60,742 nt of DNA, taken from contig NZ_LNSA01000027.1 in the NCBI RefSeq assembly GCF_001468465.1, positions 1 to 60,742 of the forward strand, given 5' to 3'. The translations under genes were made by a program, and so were the position numbers. The notes under the pieces are model-generated. The model worked only from the letters and a program-made list of their open reading frames with translations. It searched no databases and had not been told where the DNA came from. The DNA is from Sphingopyxis sp. H115 (lineage in GTDB: Bacteria; Pseudomonadota; Alphaproteobacteria; Sphingomonadales; Sphingomonadaceae). This document shows, piece after piece, positions 52,388 to 60,606 of the stretch; position 1 is the first letter of the stretch; the number at the start of each line of letters is the position of its first letter.

Positions 52388-53521
52388 ATGGCGGTGAAAA
52401 CGGACGGGATGAGCGCGGCGTTTTCCGGCCTGCTGTCGGATCTGTTCGGCGGCTTGCTGGCGGAGACGCCGTGGGAGGATTTCCTCCGCAGCCTCGCGCT
52501 CTATCTCGACGCCAGCTATGCGACGCTGATCCTGACGATGCCGGGTGCGAGCCGGCCGGGAACGCTGGTGACGCCCGGCGGCGACCCGCAGACCGCCGAG
52601 GATTATATCGAGAGCTTTTTCGTCGACGACCCGTTCAAGGGATTGCCCGAAGGCAAGGTGACCGCGTTCACCGACTTTGTGCAGGGCGACACGCGGATGA
52701 GCGATTTCTGGCGCGACTTCCTCGAGGCTGCAGGCGGCGATCAGATCCTTGGCGTCGACCTGCGCTTCGACAGTGGGTTCGAGGCGCGGCTGCGCGTGAC
52801 GCGCGACAACAGCCGCAGCGATTTCGCGGCGGCGGAGCGCGAGGCGCTGCAGGATATCGTACCGCACCTGCGCAATGCGATCCGCCTGTTCGAACGGCTG
52901 CAGGCATCGGGCGCCGAGCATGGCGTCTATCGCGGCGCCGTCGAGCAGCTGGGAGTCGCGGCGATCATCCTCGACCATGACGGCAAGGTGATCCGCGCCA
53001 ACGCTGTCGCCGAACGGCTGCTCGCCGCAGCCGATGGTATCGTTGTCGCGGGTGGAAGGCTGCGCCTCGCCGCCGCCGACGCGCACCGCGCGCTCGAAAA
53101 ATTGCTCAAGATGCTGCGGTCGGATGCCGATGCAATCGCGGCGCCGCCGCAGCGCTTCCGCATCGAACGGCCGTCGGGCGGGCGCGACCTCGGCGTCGTC
53201 GCCAAAGCGGTGACGACCCCAGCATTCATGCGCGGCGGCAAGGGCGCCGCGCTCGCGCTGTTCGTCAGCGATCCGGGGCAGGAGGCGGCGCCCGATCCCG
53301 AGGCGATCCGCGACCTGTTCCAATTGACGCGCATGGAGGCGATGCTGGCGGCCGCGCTTGCCGGCGGCGGTTCGCTGGTCGAGGCGGCCGACCGGCTCGG
53401 CATCGCGCACAATACCGCGCGTTCGCACCTGCGTTCGATCTTCGCGAAAACCGGCGCGCGCCGCCAGTCGCAACTCGTCCATCTGCTCCACGCCGGAATG
53501 CCCGAACGCGGCGGCCCTTGA
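52388..53521 (+). CDS. LuxR-type (C-terminal HTH) transcriptional regulator
   Basis: A protein of about 377 residues. The C-terminal helix-turn-helix is of LuxR/FixJ type (LVEAADRLGIAHNTARSHLR, then SIFAKTGARRQSQLVHLL). The N-terminal 250 residues include a GAF/PAS-like region (YRGAVEQLGVAAIILDHDGK, then VIRANAVAERLL) that probably senses a ligand. This architecture recurs next to sulfotransferase and TonB-receptor genes in sphingomonads. Several in-frame starts are possible (52370, 52388, 52409); 52388 is a compromise. It is divergent from the HSL esterase and precedes the sulfotransferase operon, its likely target. Confidence 0.82.
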   Translation: MAVKTDGMSAAFSGLLSDLFGGLLAETPWEDFLRSLALYLDASYATLILTMPGASRPGTLVTPGGDPQTAEDYIESFFVDDPFKGLPEGKVTAFTDFVQGDTRMSDFWRDFLEAAGGDQILGVDLRFDSGFEARLRVTRDNSRSDFAAAEREALQDIVPHLRNAIRLFERLQASGAEHGVYRGAVEQLGVAAIILDHDGKVIRANAVAERLLAAADGIVVAGGRLRLAAADAHRALEKLLKMLRSDADAIAAPPQRFRIERPSGGRDLGVVAKAVTTPAFMRGGKGAALALFVSDPGQEAAPDPEAIRDLFQLTRMEAMLAAALAGGGSLVEAADRLGIAHNTARSHLRSIFAKTGARRQSQLVHLLHAGMPERGGP

Positions 53522-53617
53522 CCTTCGTGCGATATTTTGCGTAGATAATATCCAGTATGAGTACGAATATTGTATCTCATAGATGATATTATCTACATAA
53601 TGCGGAAGGCTTGTGAG
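53522..53617. promoter_or_regulatory. Promoter with TTGCGTAGA motif and 12-bp perfect inverted repeat
   Basis: TTGCGTAGA (reverse of TCTACGCAA) lies at 53537-53545. Overlapping it, GTAGATAATATC (53541-53552) has its exact complement GATATTATCTAC at 53585-53596, separated by 32 bp. The region is strongly AT-rich, unlike its surroundings. Two dimers bound at the two arms, or a looped transcript leader, are both possible. Confidence 0.6.
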
Positions 53618-54790
53618 ATGGGAGAGATGGTTGGCCGCGTGCCTGATCGCGCGACTCTGGTGGCGCGTGCGTGCGAGCAGACAGGGCTTTCGGATTTCGG
53701 CGACACATGGTTCTTCGCCAATATCGATGCGCTGATTCCGGCGCTGAACGACGAGGCGCGCCTTAGCGAAGCGGGCGTCGGCAGTGCTTCGGCGATGATC
53801 GTGAACGGCCTCGTCAACCGCCTGCGCCATGTCGAGCTGATCAAGCGCCATCCCGAGATATTGGACGAAAAGGTCGAGGTCGCGGCGGTGGTCGTCGGAT
53901 TGCCGCGCACCGGCAGCACGATGCTCCACCGGATGCTCGCCTCGGCGCCCGGCATGACCGGCACGCGCTGGTTCGAGACGCAGAATTATGCGCCTTTTCC
54001 CGGCGAAGTCCGCGGCGATCCCGAACCGCGGCGCGCGGCAGCGCGCGGTTTCCTCGACTATATGGTCGCGACGATCCCCGACCTGATGTCGATCCATCCG
54101 ATGAGCATCGACCAGCCCGACGAGGAACTGATCATCCTCGGCCAGCTTTATTCGAGCACGATGATCGAGGGCACCTATCATGTACCCGGCTACGCGCGCT
54201 GGCTGACCGAAAACGACCGCGTCCAGTGCTACCGCGACCTGAGGCAGATCCTCCAGTCGCTGCAATGGCAGGACCGCCGCCGCGCGGGCGCCAAATGGGT
54301 GCTCAAGACCCCCGGCCACCTGCTCGCGCTCGACGCGGTGATCGAGGTGTTCCCCGAGGCGAAGATCGTGATGACGCACCGCGATCCGGTGGCGACGGTG
54401 CCAAGCTATTGCAGCATGGAGCACAGCCTGTACCAGATGGTCTCCGACCGCGTCGACCGCGCGAGCGTTGCCGCCTTCTGGGTGCCGCGACTCGCCGAAC
54501 TGCTCGAACGCTTCATGACGGTGCGCGGCGAAGTCGCGGGTCAGAACTTCGTCGACGTCCGCTATGCCGACCTTTTGAACGATCCGATCGGCGAGGGGAC
54601 GCGCGTGCTCGAGGCCGCGGGGATCGCGGTTACCGGCGAAGTCCGGGCAGGAATGGCCGAGTGGATCGAGGCCAACAAGCGCGAAGATCGCGCGCCGCAC
54701 AAATATGCGCTTGAAGATTTCGGTCTGGTCCGCTCCGATGTCGAACAAAGTTTCGCGGCCTATCGAGCCGCCTTCCTGGAGGGGAAATAG
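53618..54790 (+). CDS. PAPS-dependent sulfotransferase-family protein
   Basis: A protein of about 390 residues. The PAPS-binding P-loop-like motif is VVGLPRTGSTMLHRML, and the second PAPS motif is KIVMTHRDPVATVPSYCS. It could sulfonate a steroid or another alcohol, but homologues in catabolic clusters have no clear known role. The start is uncertain: ATG 53618 has GGAAGG eight bases upstream, while ATGs at 53600 and 53627 are in frame. It is the first gene after the inverted-repeat promoter and is followed three bases later by the BaiE-like gene, so the two are co-expressed. Confidence 0.85.
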   Translation: MGEMVGRVPDRATLVARACEQTGLSDFGDTWFFANIDALIPALNDEARLSEAGVGSASAMIVNGLVNRLRHVELIKRHPEILDEKVEVAAVVVGLPRTGSTMLHRMLASAPGMTGTRWFETQNYAPFPGEVRGDPEPRRAAARGFLDYMVATIPDLMSIHPMSIDQPDEELIILGQLYSSTMIEGTYHVPGYARWLTENDRVQCYRDLRQILQSLQWQDRRRAGAKWVLKTPGHLLALDAVIEVFPEAKIVMTHRDPVATVPSYCSMEHSLYQMVSDRVDRASVAAFWVPRLAELLERFMTVRGEVAGQNFVDVRYADLLNDPIGEGTRVLEAAGIAVTGEVRAGMAEWIEANKREDRAPHKYALEDFGLVRSDVEQSFAAYRAAFLEGK

Positions 54791-54793
54791 ATC

Positions 54794-55243
54794 ATGACCG
54801 AAGCCGTCAACCTCGCCGCCATCGAGGAAATACGATTGCTCAAGGCGCGCTATCTGCGCGCGCTCGACACCAAGGACTGGCCCCTGTTGCGCAGCCTCCT
54901 GACCGACGACATGGTCGGCGATTTCCGCGAAATGCCCGGCGGTGAACCCGACGAGCAGTTGCTGACCACCGGCGCCGATAACTTTGTGGCGGGAGTGACC
55001 GCGGCGCTCGAAGGCGCCACGACGGTCCACCATGTCCACAGCTTCGAAATCCGTTTCACCGGCGCGCGCGACGCGGAGGGCATCTGGGCGATGGACGATC
55101 ATTTCTGGGCGGGCGAGGGAAGCGACCTTGCCGGTCGCTCGCGCCACGGCTTCGGACATTATCACGACTGTTACCGCAAGGCGCGCGGGCGCTGGCTGAT
55201 CGCCAGGACCCGGCTCAGCCGCATCCGCGTCGAGCGCGAGTGA
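54794..55243 (+). CDS. BaiE-like NTF2-fold steroid dehydratase candidate
   Basis: A 149-residue protein that aligns along its whole length with bile acid 7-alpha-dehydratase BaiE as I remember it. Tyr20 and Asp25 (KARYLRALDTKD), His82 (VHHVHSFEI), Asp102 (WAMDDHFW) and Arg143 (LSRIRV) take the places of the BaiE catalytic set. Hsh2 of bile-salt-degrading Sphingobium belongs to the same family and removes the 7-hydroxyl to give a delta-4,6 steroid. If correct, this gene points to bile-acid substrates. It lies three bases after the sulfotransferase stop. The dehydratase role is a hypothesis. Confidence 0.75.
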   Translation: MTEAVNLAAIEEIRLLKARYLRALDTKDWPLLRSLLTDDMVGDFREMPGGEPDEQLLTTGADNFVAGVTAALEGATTVHHVHSFEIRFTGARDAEGIWAMDDHFWAGEGSDLAGRSRHGFGHYHDCYRKARGRWLIARTRLSRIRVERE

Positions 55244-55256
55244 CGCGCTCGCCGGC

Positions 55257-56018
55257 TCATTCGGGCATCGGCGGATAGCTGGCGAGGAAGCCCGCATCGG
55301 CGATGATTTCCTGCCCGTTGATCCCGCCCGAACGCGGGCTGGCGAGGAACAGCGCGACCTCGGCGATATGCTGCGGCAACAACAAGCCGTCGGCGGGCAA
55401 GGCGAGGGCGTCGGCGGGCTGGATCGGTGCCGACTCGGTCACGCCGAGGATTGCGGTCGCGACCGGGCCGGGGCAGATCGCGTTGACGCGCAGCCCGCGC
55501 CGCGCGAAGCTTTGCGAGGCCGAGCGCACCGCGCCGATCACGCCGTGCTTGGCGGCGCTATAGGCTGCGGCGACGTTGAGGCCGATGATCCCCGAGGTCG
55601 AGGCGGTCACCACTGCCGCGCCGCCGGCTTCGAGCGCGGGCAGCACCGTCTTTAGTCCCAGCCAGGCGCCTTTCAGATTGATTGCGATCATCGCGTCGAG
55701 CGTCGCGGCATCGGTGTCTTCGAAGACGGTCTGCGCATAGGCGCCGGCGTTGAGGAAGGCGGCGTCGAGACGCCCGTAATCCTGTTTGGCGGCGGCGACC
55801 ATCGCGTCATTGTCCGCTGCGCTGCTGACGTCGCAGCGGATTGCGCGGGCGCGGCCGCCCGCAGCACGAATCTTTTCGACAATCGCCTCGGCGCCGGCTT
55901 CGTTGATGTCGGCCACGACGACCGCGGCGCCTTCTTCGGCAAAGCGCAACGATGCCGCCACGCCGATCCCCGAAGCGCCGCCGGTGACCAGCGCCACCCT
56001 GCCATCGAACATCCCCAT
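55257..56018 (-). CDS. SDR-family oxidoreductase
   Basis: A 253-residue classical SDR with TGGASGIGVAAS, Asp in VADINEAG (NAD-preferring), NAGA in LNAGAYAQTV (first Asn replaced by Leu), Ser in TASTSGIIGLNVAA and YSAAK. The start at 56018 follows AGAGGA by seven bases. It is monocistronic, convergent with the BaiE-like gene and divergent from the LLM monooxygenase across 140 bp. It would oxidise or reduce a steroid hydroxyl/ketone; 3-, 7- and 12-hydroxysteroid dehydrogenases all occur in this fold. Confidence 0.88.
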   Translation of the reverse strand: MGMFDGRVALVTGGASGIGVAASLRFAEEGAAVVVADINEAGAEAIVEKIRAAGGRARAIRCDVSSAADNDAMVAAAKQDYGRLDAAFLNAGAYAQTVFEDTDAATLDAMIAINLKGAWLGLKTVLPALEAGGAAVVTASTSGIIGLNVAAAYSAAKHGVIGAVRSASQSFARRGLRVNAICPGPVATAILGVTESAPIQPADALALPADGLLLPQHIAEVALFLASPRSGGINGQEIIADAGFLASYPPMPE

Positions 56019-56158
56019 CGCAATTCCTCTTCCTGCCGATTGTTGCGCCCTGCCTAGCACCGGCGGTGCGGCGCGAATTGATCCAATTGGACGAGGAGAG
56101 GCGCCGATCCGCCGCCCTATGCAGCCGCCGAAGAAAACGGCGGAGAGGATCGGACGGC

Positions 56159-57301
56159 ATGAAATTTTCGATCATTTATGAAGCGCAGATGGTGGACACG
56201 TCGCGCGAAAACGAAGCGCGCTGCTTTCACGAGATTATCGAACAATCGCTGCTCGCCGAGGAGATGGGCTTCGACACGGTGTGGGCGGTCGAACATACCG
56301 CGCTCACCCAATATGCGCATATGTCGGCGCCCGAGACTTTCCTCGCGTTCCTTGCGGGCAAGACCACACGCCTCGGCATCGGCCATGGCGTCGTCTGCTT
56401 GCCGCCCGCGATGAACCATCCGGTCAAGGTCGCCGAGCGGATCGCGACGCTCGACATCCTCTCGAACGGCCGCGTCCATTTCGGCATGGGCAAGGGCGGC
56501 ACCCAGCAAGAGGCGGGGACCTTCGGCTATGACCTCGCCGAGCTCCAGCCGATGATCGACGAAAGCATGTACCTGATCCCGAAGATCATGGTGCAGGAGG
56601 AGATCGAGCATGACGGCGCGCATATCCGCATCCCGCGCCGCCCGATCCATCCCAAGCCCTATCAGGACCCGCACCCGCCACTCTATATGGCGTGCACGCG
56701 CGCCGACGCGCTGACGACCGCGGGCGCGCGCGGCATCGGCGCGCTGGTGCTTGGGTTTGCGGGGCCCGATGACATCGCGAGCAAGAATGCGATCTATCGC
56801 GCGGCGTGGGCGAACCGGAAGGTCGAGGATCAGGTCGGGTTCCGCCCGACCGAACATCTCGCTGCACTCTGTCCCGCTCTCGTACTCGACGACCGCGAGA
56901 AGGCGCGCAAGATCGGCCTGCGCGGCCAGCGCTTCTTCGTCGAATCGCTTGGCTACTGGTACCAGGGCGGGCCCAAGCCGACCGTCGAGGATTTGTCGGG
57001 CGACGCGCAGGCGGCGATCCTGCAGCAGGAAAAGGCGGCGGTCGTCGCCTATCTGTCCGAGGAAAAGATCAGCATCGGGACCGAGCATACCGGCGCCTAT
57101 GAAGAGGTGCAGGATGCCTATGGCACGGCCGAGGACTGCGTTCGCTACGTCCAACGGCTGTTCGATGCGGGCGCCGACGAAATCCTCTTCCTCTTCCAGA
57201 TGGGCGCGGTGCCGCACGAGGCGATCATGGAAACGATCCGCAACATCGGAACGCATGTGATCCCGCACTTTCGGGCGCAGGCGGCACTGGCCGCCGAGTA
57301 G
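56159..57301 (+). CDS. LLM-class flavin-dependent oxidoreductase (luciferase-like monooxygenase)
   Basis: A 380-residue bacterial-luciferase-fold protein: FSIIYEAQMVD at the first strand, LLAEEMGFDTVWAVEHTA, RLGIGHGVVCLPPAMNHPVK and the signature DILSNGRVHFGMGKGGTQQE. Such enzymes use FMNH2 or F420; sphingomonads generally use FMNH2. It could carry out a Baeyer-Villiger-type or hydroxylation step. ATG 56159 has GGAGAGG upstream. It lies immediately upstream of the TonB-dependent receptor and quinone oxidoreductase genes, probably as one operon. No flavin reductase partner is nearby. Confidence 0.9.
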   Translation: MKFSIIYEAQMVDTSRENEARCFHEIIEQSLLAEEMGFDTVWAVEHTALTQYAHMSAPETFLAFLAGKTTRLGIGHGVVCLPPAMNHPVKVAERIATLDILSNGRVHFGMGKGGTQQEAGTFGYDLAELQPMIDESMYLIPKIMVQEEIEHDGAHIRIPRRPIHPKPYQDPHPPLYMACTRADALTTAGARGIGALVLGFAGPDDIASKNAIYRAAWANRKVEDQVGFRPTEHLAALCPALVLDDREKARKIGLRGQRFFVESLGYWYQGGPKPTVEDLSGDAQAAILQQEKAAVVAYLSEEKISIGTEHTGAYEEVQDAYGTAEDCVRYVQRLFDAGADEILFLFQMGAVPHEAIMETIRNIGTHVIPHFRAQAALAAE

Positions 57302-57327
57302 AAGTGATTTATAATCAGGGGAATAGC

Positions 57328-59577
57328 GTGAAGAAGTATAAGCATATCGTACAAGCGGCAGTGGCTTTCGGGGGGCTTTTGGCAGCCCATCCGGTTCAGG
57401 CGCAGGAGCAGGCTTCGGCAGCCGAAGGCGTGGACGAGGCGGAGTCGACCGAGATCGTCGTGACCGCGCGGCGGCGCGAGGAAAAGCTGCAGGACGTGCC
57501 GATCGCGGTGACCGCGATCGGCGGCGAGGCGCTCGACCAGCGCGGGTTCGACGGCGTAACCGACGTCGCGCAGGTCGCGCCGAACCTGCAATTCACCCCG
57601 GGGCAGGGCGGCAACAGCGGCGGCGTGTCGGCGTTCATCCGCGGCGTCGGCGAGAATGACTTCATCATCACCTCCGACCCCGCGGTCGCGCTTTACATCG
57701 ACGGCGTCTACGTCGCGCGCAGCTTCGGCGCGACCACCGAATTGCTCGGCATCGACCGGATCGAGGTGTTGCGCGGGCCGCAGGGTTCGCTGTTCGGCAA
57801 GAATACGATCGGCGGCGCGATCAACGTCGTCTCGCGCATCCCTGACGGCAACCGCGTCGAGGGCGACATTCGCTATGGCTCGTTCAACGACCTGCGCCTC
57901 CGCGCCAATGTCGAGGCGGGATTGTCCGACACGCTGTCGGTCGGCGTCGCGGCGCTCGGCGAATGGGGCGAGGGCTGGCAGAAGGTGCCGTCGGGCAAGA
58001 ACCTCGGCAATCGCAACGTGCAGGCCGGACGCTTGTCGTTACATTACGATGCGTCGCCGGTCGACGCGGTGCTCACGGTCGACGGCCTCCGCCGCCGCCA
58101 GAACAGCAGCCCGCACGCGATGCTCGCTTTCACCCCGACCTTCTTCTCGGGACTGCAGTCGACCTTCCTTGGCGCCTGCTGCACCGTTTCGGACAGCATC
58201 AAACGCACCGACACGACCGCGGAACTCAACCGCGACGATACCGATGCGGCCAATGCGACGCTGACCTTGTCGGTCGACGCGGGTGCGGGCACGATCAAAT
58301 CGATCAGCGCGTATCGCTGGGTCCATGCGATCTTCGGCCGCGACGGCGATGCCTCGGCCGCGGTCAACTATGCCGGCGATATCCACGACGAAAGCGCACG
58401 CCAGCTGTCGCAGGAACTGCAATATTCGACCGACCTGTTCGGCGATCGCGGTACGTTGCTGCTCGGCGCCTATGCGTTTCGCGAAACGACGCGCGACGAC
58501 ACGCGGCTGATCGTCGCCGACGGGCTCTATCCCGCGCTCATCGGTGCGGGGTTCGACCCGGCGCTGGCGACCGCGCTCGATTTCAATATCGATTTCGCGA
58601 ACCGCCAGACCACGACCAATTATGCGCTGTTCGGGAACGCGACCTACGACATTTCCCAAGCACTGACGCTCGAACTCGGCGCGCGCTATACGTGGGAGAA
58701 GAAGGCGTTTCGGCAGAGCGCGACGCGGATTTATAGCGGGCAGCCGTTGCTGCCCTCCTACCGTCTCGTCGAGGACTGGAAGGCCTTCACGCCGCGCGCG
58801 TCGCTGGCGTATAAATTCGCCCCCGACGTTCTCGGCTATATCTCCTTCTCGCGCGGTTTTCGTAGCGGCGGCTTCAACGGGCGGCCGACCTCGGTCGAGG
58901 AGATCGGCTCTTACGATCCCGAATATCTGACCGCCTGGGAAGCGGGGCTCAAGACGATGCTCGGCGGGCGCGTGACGCTCAATGTCGCGGCTTTCCGCAA
59001 CGATTACAAGGACCAGCAGTTGCTCGTCTCGACGGTCAGCCCGACCACCGGACTGATCGTCGTGCGCACCGACAATGCGGGCAAGTCGCGCATCCAGGGG
59101 ATCGAGGTCGAAACCGACGTCCGCGTTTCGCGCGGCCTCCGCCTCAGCGGTTCGTTCGGCTATCTCGATGCAAAATATCGGCGTTATACCTCGGTGATCG
59201 GCGGCGTTCCGACCGACGTCAGCTTCCGCAAGCCCAAGCAGGCGCCCGACCTGACCGCGAGCGGCAGCATCGTCTATTCGGCCGCGCTGTCGGATGCGGT
59301 CGACGCGAGCTTCCGCCTCGATGCCGCCTATCGCAGCCTCACCTATATCGATGTCGAGAATACGCCGATACTGCGCGCGCCCGACCATGCGATCCTGAAC
59401 GCTAGCGCCGAATTCACGCTGCCCGCACGCGGGCTGTCGCTTCGCCTTGCGGTCGACAACATCACCGACAAGCGCGTGTTGACCGCGGGCTACGACGCTT
59501 CGACCAGCTTCGGTTTCGTCGAGGGCTATTTCAACGATCCGCGCCGTTACTCGGTGACGCTCAGCTTTCGTCGCTGA
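57328..59577 (+). CDS. TonB-dependent outer-membrane receptor of the steroid cluster
   Basis: A 749-residue receptor. The signal peptide ends near HPVQAQ; TEIVVTARRREEKLQDVPIA is the TonB-box/plug start, RIEVLRGPQGSLFGKNTIGG is the plug signature and the C-terminus ends in the aromatic-rich barrel strand YSVTLSFRR. The start is GTG 57328 with CAGGGGAA upstream; an in-frame GTG at 57304 lacks a site. It lies 26 bp after the LLM gene. It is the probable uptake channel for the steroid substrate. It is only a family relative of the receptor at 3.3-5.5 kb, so the two modules appear to import different compounds. Confidence 0.92.
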   Translation: MKKYKHIVQAAVAFGGLLAAHPVQAQEQASAAEGVDEAESTEIVVTARRREEKLQDVPIAVTAIGGEALDQRGFDGVTDVAQVAPNLQFTPGQGGNSGGVSAFIRGVGENDFIITSDPAVALYIDGVYVARSFGATTELLGIDRIEVLRGPQGSLFGKNTIGGAINVVSRIPDGNRVEGDIRYGSFNDLRLRANVEAGLSDTLSVGVAALGEWGEGWQKVPSGKNLGNRNVQAGRLSLHYDASPVDAVLTVDGLRRRQNSSPHAMLAFTPTFFSGLQSTFLGACCTVSDSIKRTDTTAELNRDDTDAANATLTLSVDAGAGTIKSISAYRWVHAIFGRDGDASAAVNYAGDIHDESARQLSQELQYSTDLFGDRGTLLLGAYAFRETTRDDTRLIVADGLYPALIGAGFDPALATALDFNIDFANRQTTTNYALFGNATYDISQALTLELGARYTWEKKAFRQSATRIYSGQPLLPSYRLVEDWKAFTPRASLAYKFAPDVLGYISFSRGFRSGGFNGRPTSVEEIGSYDPEYLTAWEAGLKTMLGGRVTLNVAAFRNDYKDQQLLVSTVSPTTGLIVVRTDNAGKSRIQGIEVETDVRVSRGLRLSGSFGYLDAKYRRYTSVIGGVPTDVSFRKPKQAPDLTASGSIVYSAALSDAVDASFRLDAAYRSLTYIDVENTPILRAPDHAILNASAEFTLPARGLSLRLAVDNITDKRVLTAGYDASTSFGFVEGYFNDPRRYSVTLSFRR

Positions 59578-59606
59578 GCGCCGCGACGGGCAGGAGGGGA
59601 AATCGA

Positions 59607-60599
59607 ATGCGAGCGATGGTGATCGACGGTTTCGGCGATGCGGGCGTGCTGCGCTGGGGCGACCTGCCGCAGCCCGTTCCGGGTCCCGGCGAGGTGCTCG
59701 TGCGCGTCGTCTGCGCCGGGGTGAATCCCGCCGACTGGAAGACGCGCGAGGGCAAGCTCTCGGCCTATATCGACTATCATTTCCCCTTCGTGCTGGGCTT
59801 TGATCTCGCGGGCCTCGTCGAGGCGGTGGGCGAGGGTGTCGAGGCGTTCCAGCCCGGCGACCGCGTCTTCGGCATGTCGCGACAGGGGCAGGGACTCGAC
59901 GGCTCTTACGCCGAATATTGCATCGCCGGCGCCGCCTTCCTCGCGCCGCTGCCGCCGCGGTGGAGCTTCGCACAGGCGGCGGCGCTGCCCGTCGCCGGGA
60001 CCACGGCCTATGGCGGGATCGTCGATGCCGGCGAACTCGGTGTGGGCCAATCGGTGCTGATCAACGGCGGCGCGGGCGGCGTCGGCAGCATCGGCATCCA
60101 GGTCGCAAAAGCGCTCGGCGCGCGCGTCGCGGTGACGTGCGGCGCCGATAACCAGGCCTATGTCCGGGGGCTCGGCGCCGACCTCGCGATCGACTATCGC
60201 GGCGGCGACCTTGCCGGCAAGGTCCGTGCATGGGCGCCGGGCGGGGTCGATCTGGTGCTCGACGCGGTCGGGCTCGACACGCTGCTTCCCGCCGCGCTCG
60301 ATATCGTCGCGCCGGGCGGGCGCTATGTCGAGATCGAGACGCTGATGTCGCGTGCGAGCGACGAGCTGGTCGCCGAAGCGGCAAAGCGCGATATCCGCAT
60401 CCTGTCGAACATGGTCGCGGTGGCCCGGCTTCCCGAGCATCTGAAGGGTCTCGCCGCGCTGTGCGCTGCGGGCGGCGTCAAGCCCCCGGCGATCGAGGCA
60501 ATGCCGCTCGGCGACGCCGCCGAGGCGCACCGACGCGTCGAGGCGCAGCATGTCCGCGGCAAGATCATCCTCGACGTGGCCGACCATGACGCAGGGTGA
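59607..60599 (+). CDS. Zinc-independent NADPH:quinone oxidoreductase (MDR family)
   Basis: A 330-residue medium-chain dehydrogenase/reductase without zinc ligands: GVNPADWKTREGKL, LGFDLAGLVEAVGEGVEAFQ, INGGAGGVGSIGIQVAKALG (NADPH site) and the C-terminal AHRRVEAQHVRGKIILDV. It would reduce quinones or enones, possibly a conjugated steroid ketone. AGGAGGGG precedes ATG 59607. It follows the receptor gene by 29 bp and overlaps nothing. It is a plausible enone reductase; a general redox function is equally possible. Confidence 0.9.
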   Translation: MRAMVIDGFGDAGVLRWGDLPQPVPGPGEVLVRVVCAGVNPADWKTREGKLSAYIDYHFPFVLGFDLAGLVEAVGEGVEAFQPGDRVFGMSRQGQGLDGSYAEYCIAGAAFLAPLPPRWSFAQAAALPVAGTTAYGGIVDAGELGVGQSVLINGGAGGVGSIGIQVAKALGARVAVTCGADNQAYVRGLGADLAIDYRGGDLAGKVRAWAPGGVDLVLDAVGLDTLLPAALDIVAPGGRYVEIETLMSRASDELVAEAAKRDIRILSNMVAVARLPEHLKGLAALCAAGGVKPPAIEAMPLGDAAEAHRRVEAQHVRGKIILDVADHDAG

Positions 60600-60606
60600 A
60601 CGACGG

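Noticed and set aside
52331..55297. A 988-codon open frame on the minus strand covering the LuxR, sulfotransferase and BaiE-like genes
   Set aside because: It is antisense to three well-supported genes, its translation is low-complexity and rich in Arg/Asp/Ala, and it is a GC-skew shadow. The same applies to the long frames at 58039-59973 (-), 3139-4575 (-), 33990-35258 (+), 27474-28742 (-) and 39171-40427 (-).
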